This document shows positions 59,314-64,000 of a DNA stretch of 64,000 nt, piece after piece. The position numbers and the translations under genes are program-made. Under the pieces are notes generated by a model, which was not told the origin of the DNA, searched no databases, and saw only the letters and a program-made list of their open reading frames with translations. How positions within the stretch are numbered: the first letter of the stretch is position 1; the number at the start of each line of letters is the position of its first letter. The stretch spans positions 1 to 64,000 of the forward strand of contig CABQNH010000004.1 of assembly GCA_902465435.1 (NCBI GenBank), written 5' to 3'. This stretch comes from an uncultured Eubacteriales bacterium. Its GTDB lineage: Bacteria; Bacillota; Clostridia; Oscillospirales; Oscillospiraceae.

Positions 59314-60498
59314 TCATTCCATCATGGCTGACAGGATCCTGTCATAGCCCTCGGCAGCCGTAGCCAGCTGTTCTACCGCGACATATTCGTCTACCGTGTG
59401 CGCAAGGCACTCCTGCGACGGTCCATAGCCTACCGTGGGGATCGCACGTTCCCCGGCATAATGGCTGCCGTTTGTACAGAAGGAATAGGTCGTGAGCTGG
59501 GGCGGCACAGCAAGCGTGCAGAGTGCGCCGTAAATCTTCTGAATCCACGGCTCCTCCGGAGAGAACAGCCACGCCGGCAGAAAACGCTCCGCGCGGATGA
59601 TATCCCCGGTATAGCAGCGCCTCTCCTCCTCGCGCAGGAAAACCCGCGCGGAGAACGTCGGATCCTTTGCCCGCAGCAGGTCAATCTCTGCCTGAATCGG
59701 CGCAAGAACACTCTCTTTTGTATCGCCGACCAGCAGACGGCGGTCAAAGGTCGCAGTACAGCGCTCCGGTACGACCGATGCGCCCGGGTATGGAGAGGAA
59801 ATGATATCCGTCAGCTCCATAATTCCCTTCCCCAATCCGGCCTGCTCCTGCGGCCGGATCTTTTCTATGGCCGACAGCAGCGCCATCATCTTCTTTACGG
59901 CGTTTACGCCCTTCTCCGGGTTTGCAGAATGCGCAGGCTTGCCGTAGGTTTCCACTACGATCTCCGCACGCCCCCGCTGTCCGATTTTCAAATTCAGCTC
60001 CGACGCCTCTCCGATTACGACCAGATCCGGCTGCACCTGCTCGCTGATCGGGCGGCAGGCCACACCCTCGAACAGCTCCTCATAAACGACCCCGGCAACA
60101 TAAATATCTCCGCGGAAGCCGCGGCCGGTACGCGCAGCGAAATAGGCGGCAGCGCAGGTCATAGCAGCCAGCGCGCCCTTCATATCCGTTGCGCCGCGGC
60201 CGTAAATGCGACCGTCACGCAGCTCCCCGACGAAGGGATCCACGCTCCAGCGTTCCGGCTCCTTAACGGGCACCGTATCCATGTGCCCGTCAAGAAGAAT
60301 CCGTTTTCCCGGCTTGCTGCCATGGATGCAGCCGATCACGTTTCCAAGTCGATCCACTGTGATCTCATCGTAGCCAAGCCCACGCATTGCATCCTGCAGG
60401 ACATGCGCAGTCTCATTCTCCTCGCCGGAAATGCTTTGCGCGCGAATCAGCTGCGTACAAAGGCGCAGCGTTTGCTCCCGCAGTTCTTCCTTTGTCAT
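59314..60498 (-). CDS. M20-family hydrolase, YgeY-type
   Basis: Zinc-dependent M20 amidohydrolase of 394 residues. RILLDGHMDTVPV near 71 and YGRGATDMKGALAAM near 100 carry metal-binding residues, and VVYEELFEGVACR near 137 holds the catalytic Glu pair. RGRAEIVVETYGKPAHSANP near 168-187 and GYGPSQECLAHTVDEYV near 361 match the YgeY group annotated as selenium-metabolism-linked hydrolases. No selenium-dependent molybdenum hydroxylase genes are in the window, so a peptide or ureido substrate remains open. It is co-directional and coupled with trmO. Confidence 0.82.
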   Translation of the reverse strand: MTKEELREQTLRLCTQLIRAQSISGEENETAHVLQDAMRGLGYDEITVDRLGNVIGCIHGSKPGKRILLDGHMDTVPVKEPERWSVDPFVGELRDGRIYGRGATDMKGALAAMTCAAAYFAARTGRGFRGDIYVAGVVYEELFEGVACRPISEQVQPDLVVIGEASELNLKIGQRGRAEIVVETYGKPAHSANPEKGVNAVKKMMALLSAIEKIRPQEQAGLGKGIMELTDIISSPYPGASVVPERCTATFDRRLLVGDTKESVLAPIQAEIDLLRAKDPTFSARVFLREEERRCYTGDIIRAERFLPAWLFSPEEPWIQKIYGALCTLAVPPQLTTYSFCTNGSHYAGERAIPTVGYGPSQECLAHTVDEYVAVEQLATAAEGYDRILSAMME

Positions 60499-60523
60499 AC
60501 CAACGCCCCCTTTTCTTTCCCCT

Positions 60524-60552
60524 ATCATACTCCCCTTTCGGGCTTGTGTCAA
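60524..60552 (-). promoter_or_regulatory. promoter of the ygeY-like/trmO operon
   Basis: On the minus strand TTGACA, 17 bp, TATGAT, about 26 bp before the start codon. Confidence 0.78.
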
Positions 60553-60614
60553 AGCAATTCTTCCTTGCCCGTCATGGCGCGGAATGCCGCTGCGCTTTTC
60601 GCCTTGCATCGGTC

Positions 60615-60643
60615 TTGCATCAGTGCGGCAGGCGTGCTATACT
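60615..60643 (+). promoter_or_regulatory. promoter of the AAC(3)-family gene
   Basis: TTGCAT, 17 bp, TATACT, 60 bp before the start codon. Confidence 0.65.
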
Positions 60644-60702
60644 GCAGACAGGCCGCTGCACTGCGCAGCTCAAATCGGCAGGCGGCAGGACGGAGATCTA
60701 AG

Positions 60703-61494
60703 ATGCAGAAACAAAAGCTTGTGAAAAAGCAGGATATTCTCGACGCATTGTCGCAAGCCGGCGTCCGGCCGGGACAGGCAATCCTTGTGCATACCTCACT
60801 TCGAAGCCTCGGCTATGTTTGCGGCGGCGCGCAAACCGTCATAGAAGCGCTCCTTGCGGCGGTCGGTCCGGCGGGAACGATCATGATGCCGACACAGTCA
60901 TGGAAAAATCTCGACCCAGAGAGTGGCGTTCACGGTGAGGTCTCGGAGGCAGACTGGCCGATGATCCGGGAAAATTGGCCCGCATACGACAAGCGGATCA
61001 CCCCGACGAACACCATGGGCGCCGTTGCGGAGATGTTCCGCCAGTGGCCGGGAACCTGTCGGAGCGATCACCCGGCGCGCTCCGTCGCGGCAAACGGAAA
61101 ATATGCGCAATTTCTCACCGAGGACCATGATTTATCCAATATTTTCGGAGACAGCTCCCCAATCGGAAGACTTTACGAGTTAGACGGCTATGTGCTTCTC
61201 CTTGGCGTCGGCTACGACAAAAACACCTCGCTGCATCTTGCAGACGCCCGTGCCGTTTATCCCGGAAAGCATACCTGCATAGAGCACAGCGCCGTCCTGG
61301 AAGAGGGCAAGCGTGTATGGAAGGCCTATGAAACGCTGTATGTAGACGGCGCGGACTTTTGCGAAATCGGCCGCGCGTTTGAGGAAAGCTGCGCCGTATC
61401 AAAAACCGCACTGGGAAACGGCGTGGTCACCTTCATGCGGCAAAGGGCATTGGTCGACTTCGCGGTTTCGTGGATGGAGCAGCATCGGCGCTGA
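60703..61494 (+). CDS. AAC(3)/YokD-family N-acetyltransferase
   Basis: The 263-residue protein matches the aminoglycoside 3-N-acetyltransferase fold: ILVHTSLRSLGYVCGGAQTV near 28, GTIMMPTQSWKNLDP near 56, RITPTNTMGAVAEMFRQWPG near 91, and RSDHPARSVAANG near 113. Many chromosomal relatives (YokD type) do not confer resistance, so an antibiotic role should not be assumed. GGAG is upstream of the ATG at 60703. It is a single-gene unit between its own promoter and a terminator. Confidence 0.88.
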   Translation: MQKQKLVKKQDILDALSQAGVRPGQAILVHTSLRSLGYVCGGAQTVIEALLAAVGPAGTIMMPTQSWKNLDPESGVHGEVSEADWPMIRENWPAYDKRITPTNTMGAVAEMFRQWPGTCRSDHPARSVAANGKYAQFLTEDHDLSNIFGDSSPIGRLYELDGYVLLLGVGYDKNTSLHLADARAVYPGKHTCIEHSAVLEEGKRVWKAYETLYVDGADFCEIGRAFEESCAVSKTALGNGVVTFMRQRALVDFAVSWMEQHRR

Positions 61495-61497
61495 AAA

Positions 61498-61565
61498 AAG
61501 CAGGCAAAATGAGAACGCGTCAACTCCCTGTGTGGAGCCGTCCTGTCTCATTTTGCCTGCTTCGC
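61498..61565 (+). terminator. terminator after the AAC(3)-family gene
   Basis: AAGCAGGCAAAATGAGA (61498-61514) pairs perfectly with TCTCATTTTGCCTGCTT (61546-61562). The 31-nt loop is long and the T-run is short, so efficiency may be moderate. Confidence 0.65.
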
Positions 61566-61640
61566 ATGGATTATGCTGCGCGCAGGGACGCAGAAATTCG
61601 CTCCTTGCCCTTGCGCAGCCTTTCTTCTTAGAATGAATGA

Positions 61641-62534
61641 TTAATTGACGCGCTCTTTCCCCCAGAAGAACAGGGCGACCGTGCCGGGGCCAGTGTGGGA
61701 GCCGATGGTCGTGCCGATCGAATTGATCTGCACCTTACCGTTCAGCTTCGGGAAGCGCTGCTCAACAAGCGCCGCAACCGCTTTCGCGTCCTCGATGCAT
61801 GCGGAGTGACACACAAAGCACTTTCCGCTATACTCCAGCCCGTCTTCTGCATTTTCCTCCATCTTTTTGACAATCTCCGCAATCACACGCCGCTTCGTGC
61901 GAATCTTCTCACGCGGGATCAGGCGGCCGAGATTATCCATGTTCAGAAGCGGGCAAATGCCGAGGATCGTGCCGACCAGACCGGCTGTTTTAGAGATTCG
62001 CCCTCCCTTCACATAGAAGGAAAGATCCGTCGAGAAAAACCAGTGGTGCATCCGAAGCTTATTTGCCTCGATCCAATCGCGCAGCGCCTCAAGCCCCATG
62101 CCGTCGTCACGAAGATCGGCCAGCGTATCCATGATAAGGCCATAGCCGCTGGACGCGCCCAAAGAATCTACAACATAGATTTTCCGATCGGGATAGCGCT
62201 CCTGCGCAATGGCTGCGGCATTGCGTGCAGAATTATAGGTACCGGAGAGGCCGGAGGAAAGCGTAATATGAAGGATGTCCTTTCCCTGCTCCAAAATGGA
62301 AGTAAAGTAATCCAGATATTCGCCTACGCCAACCTGCGCCGTTTTCGTCTCTGCGCCCTCTGCCATACGACGATAGAATTCTTCAAACGGCATGCTCTGC
62401 CCGAGGTCGTCAACAAATTCCTTTCCATCCATGGAATAATGGAAGCAAATATAGGAAATGTTTCTGGCCTTGAAATGCTCCTTCGGCAGATCGGCCGTGG
62501 AACAGCAGCTTAAAACAAAGTCTCGTTCATGCAT
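61641..62534 (-). CDS. DegV family fatty-acid-binding protein
   Basis: DegV/FakB-type protein of 297 residues that binds a fatty acid for phosphorylation by FakA. It begins FVLSCCSTADLPKEHFKARN, with KTAQVGVGEYLDYF near 64, HITLSSGLSGTYNSARNAA near 89 (fatty-acid carboxylate site), VVDSLGASSGYGL near 119, and IGTTIGSHTGPGTVALFFWG at the end. AAGGGGGAG supports the ATG at 62534. No fakA gene is adjacent. Specificity (saturated or unsaturated) cannot be read. Confidence 0.93.
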   Translation of the reverse strand: MHERDFVLSCCSTADLPKEHFKARNISYICFHYSMDGKEFVDDLGQSMPFEEFYRRMAEGAETKTAQVGVGEYLDYFTSILEQGKDILHITLSSGLSGTYNSARNAAAIAQERYPDRKIYVVDSLGASSGYGLIMDTLADLRDDGMGLEALRDWIEANKLRMHHWFFSTDLSFYVKGGRISKTAGLVGTILGICPLLNMDNLGRLIPREKIRTKRRVIAEIVKKMEENAEDGLEYSGKCFVCHSACIEDAKAVAALVEQRFPKLNGKVQINSIGTTIGSHTGPGTVALFFWGKERVN

Positions 62535-62760
62535 GGTACATGCTCCCCCTTGCTGTTGTTGTTATTAGATATCCTCGCGGTATTTGCTTCCGCGCGGCAG
62601 ATGCCGCGCAGTGTTCCCGGCTGTCAGTTGGGGACAGCAGGAACGCAGTATGTCTGCATCACCCAGATATACCGCTGCGAGCCAGCGCACCGCGATTTGC
62701 TTATTTAGTAAAGCACTTCGGCGCATTAAAATCACCCTACAGTCGCAGTTGGAAGGTAAC
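62535..62760. other. intergenic stretch without a recognised gene
   Basis: Between degV and the XRE gene (302 bp in total). It has a GC-rich inverted repeat (CGCGCGGCA with TGCCGCGCA, 62592-62612) and otherwise nothing I can assign. No clear degV promoter was found. The right end holds the terminator at 62765. Confidence 0.5.
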
Positions 62761-62764
62761 GAAA

Positions 62765-62815
62765 TAAAAATCGGCACAGTGGAGAACGGCATTTGTTCTC
62801 TACTGTGCCGATTAT
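62765..62815 (-). terminator. terminator of the EamA/XRE operon
   Basis: AATCGGCACAGTGGAGAAC (62769-62787) pairs with GTTCTCTACTGTGCCGATT (62795-62813), one mismatch, followed on the minus strand by TTTATTTC. Confidence 0.82.
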
Positions 62816-62836
62816 TCACTCTACCGGCAGTAGAAT

Positions 62837-63430
62837 TCAGGATTTCCTCAGCTTGTCGACCCTGAAACACAGGAACACCAGCAGCTCCACCGGAATCACC
62901 GCAAGGAAGATCTGCCAGGGATTATACTTTGCCAGCGCGACATAAATGACGGCGGCAATACTCATCACAAGTCCGAGGACAATATAACAATTTCCTTTTC
63001 CTTTATTCCAGACGGAATTCAGAACCAGCCAGGTAATGAGTACAACGGGAAGGGTATAAATGAAAATATACCACTGTACGCTGCCCAAAATCCAGAAGAT
63101 TGTAAAGACAACCATAACAACGGCAAGAATTGCGATCAAAGTCAGTGCAGTGATGCCGGAATATAGGGAAATCTTTCTCTGGTAATCCTTATCGTCATCG
63201 TCCGGCGGCGTCCATTCGTCATGGGACTCAATCAGGTAGTCCACCGTAACGCCGAACAGCTGAGCAAGCTGACGCAGCACAAAAATATCCGGCACGGACT
63301 CTGCCCGCTCCCATTTGGAGACGGATTTATCTGAGTAATTCAGCTTTTCTCCCAGCTCTAACTGCGTCATGCCGGCAGCGGTTCGCAGCTGAATCAGATT
63401 GCTCGCAAAGGCCAGTTTTAGTTCATCCAA
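62837..63430 (-). CDS. XRE-family regulator with membrane domain
   Basis: The 197-residue protein has an N-terminal XRE helix-turn-helix (LIQLRTAAGMTQLELGEKLN, then YSDKSVSKWERAESVPDI) at about 12-48, an acidic linker (DEWTPPDDDDKDYQ) and four to five membrane helices (ITALTLIAILAVVMVVFTIF, YIFIYTLPVVLITWLVL, YIVLGLVMSIAAVIYVAL, IFLAVIPVELLVFLCF). This is a common membrane-tethered regulator type in Clostridia; the target is unknown. The start is TTG at 63430, 9 bp after GGGAGG. Confidence 0.82.
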   Translation of the reverse strand: MDELKLAFASNLIQLRTAAGMTQLELGEKLNYSDKSVSKWERAESVPDIFVLRQLAQLFGVTVDYLIESHDEWTPPDDDDKDYQRKISLYSGITALTLIAILAVVMVVFTIFWILGSVQWYIFIYTLPVVLITWLVLNSVWNKGKGNCYIVLGLVMSIAAVIYVALAKYNPWQIFLAVIPVELLVFLCFRVDKLRKS

Positions 63431-63451
63431 GATGCTGTTCCTCCCATAACG

Positions 63452-64000
63452 CTATATGTCAAAAACGCCAAGGATCACAATACCGCAAACGGTGATTCCA
63501 ATCATCAAATAGTGCTTCCACGAGAGCTTCTCGTGCAGGAAAATCCGGCTCCAAACCACAGAGGCAACACAATAGGCCGAAATGATCGGCGCCGACATCA
63601 TCACATGATCCGGATCGTTCAGGGCGTAGATATAGGTCAATTGACCTGCAGTTTCAAAGCATGCGCCGATGTACTTCGGGCGCTCCCGCTTCGGATCAAA
63701 ATGCACGCCGCGCACCAGAAGGAAATAAAGAAGGCACAGCAGGGCAGCCGTAAAGAATGTCAGCTCATAGGCAACATTCGCGGAGTCCTCGTTCAGCTTC
63801 TCCAAAACGAGACTGTCGGCAAAGGTTCCCGCCGCATCCAGCAGGCAGTAGGCAATCGGCAGGCAGATCGCAAGCCAGCTTTTTGCATAGCGGCGGTTTG
63901 CTTGCTCCTGGCGCCTTTTGCGCAGCTCTTCGTCCTCCCGCGCTTCCACCACGCCAAGCCCGACGACACCAACGCAAACCAGCAGAACCGCCGCAAGTAC
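63452..64000 (-). CDS. EamA/DMT family transporter, C-terminal part
   Basis: The frame is open at the right edge of the window, so only the last ~182 residues are seen. They include an incomplete helix (VLAAVLLVCVGVVGLGVV), a charged cytoplasmic loop (EAREDEELRKRRQEQANRRY), and about five further helices (LAICLPIAYCLLDAAGTFAD, FFTAALLCLLYFLLV, SAPIISAYCVASVVWSRIFL, YLMIGITVCGIVILGVF). This is the second EamA repeat of a drug/metabolite exporter. It lies 21 bp before the XRE gene and is probably co-transcribed. Confidence 0.82.
   Translation of the reverse strand, partial: VLAAVLLVCVGVVGLGVVEAREDEELRKRRQEQANRRYAKSWLAICLPIAYCLLDAAGTFADSLVLEKLNEDSANVAYELTFFTAALLCLLYFLLVRGVHFDPKRERPKYIGACFETAGQLTYIYALNDPDHVMMSAPIISAYCVASVVWSRIFLHEKLSWKHYLMIGITVCGIVILGVFDI

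Noticed and set aside
59398..60702. Upstream extension of the AAC(3)-family gene to 698 codons
   Set aside because: The extension is antisense to the YgeY-type gene and crosses the AAC(3) promoter; the ATG at 60703 has its own ribosome binding site.

Overview
The window reads as a chromosomal segment of a spore-forming, gut-type member of the Clostridia, most likely Oscillospirales/Oscillospiraceae. Evidence: moderately GC-rich codon use, Firmicutes gene orders (dprA-topA-trmFO, plsX-rnc-smc-ftsY, nadD/yqeK-lytR-rsfS, dxs-tlyA-nadK-argR-recN), sporulation genes (cotJ cluster, cwlD, a SpoIIM-like gene), a CD1247-type acidic zinc-ribbon protein and an OLE RNA. Housekeeping genes dominate. No rRNA, insertion sequence, phage or CRISPR array was seen.

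Layout. 0.2-18.7 kb is one long rightward block for RNA modification, DNA topology and segregation, phospholipid and NAD synthesis, ribosome maturation and leuS. rpsU follows as its own unit. 19.8-24.5 kb carries yqeG, an aminopeptidase, efp, the CD1247 gene, an 8-oxoguanine-deaminase-like enzyme and a lipoprotein. 24.5-30.3 kb holds TSCPD, tepA, the leftward cotJ operon, then cwlD, radA and an amidase-domain gene. From 30.35 kb most genes point left: two tyrosine recombinases, a nicotinamide-salvage pair (pncA-like and nadE), a SpoIIM-like gene, yajC, tgt, queA, a hydroxyacid dehydrogenase, tyrS under a T-box, and the OLE-oapA-dxs-tlyA-nadK-argR-recN unit. After tRNA-Arg and its repeat array come asnS, mntP (Mn riboswitch), comEA, rsmE, a flippase, trmO, a YgeY-type hydrolase, an AAC(3)-family gene, degV, an XRE membrane regulator and the end of an EamA transporter.

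The most unusual content is between genes. (1) A family of about 250-bp structured elements, called F1 here, has six recognisable copies. The five non-decayed ones lie just 3' of a gene, in that gene's orientation, and begin at a private GC-rich palindrome. They share a 5' module, a variable AT-rich centre, a conserved hairpin with covarying stem and a terminal palindrome that also covaries; two copies are in tandem. (2) A second short dispersed repeat, F2, occurs three times. (3) An exact 178-bp tandem array follows tRNA-Arg(ACG), and each unit re-creates the last 20 nt of the tRNA plus its terminator. (4) A roughly 760-nt leftward RNA with a strong promoter directly precedes an OapA-like gene and dxs, the classical OLE RNA context. 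(5) asnS has a structured leader of about 210 nt that I could not assign, and one recombinase gene has a leader of about 600 nt.

All calls come from reading the sequence. No database search, alignment program or folding program was run. Promoter calls rest on -35/-10 matches with 16-18 bp spacing (14 bp for the sigma-E candidate), and starts were chosen from Shine-Dalgarno position and family N-termini.
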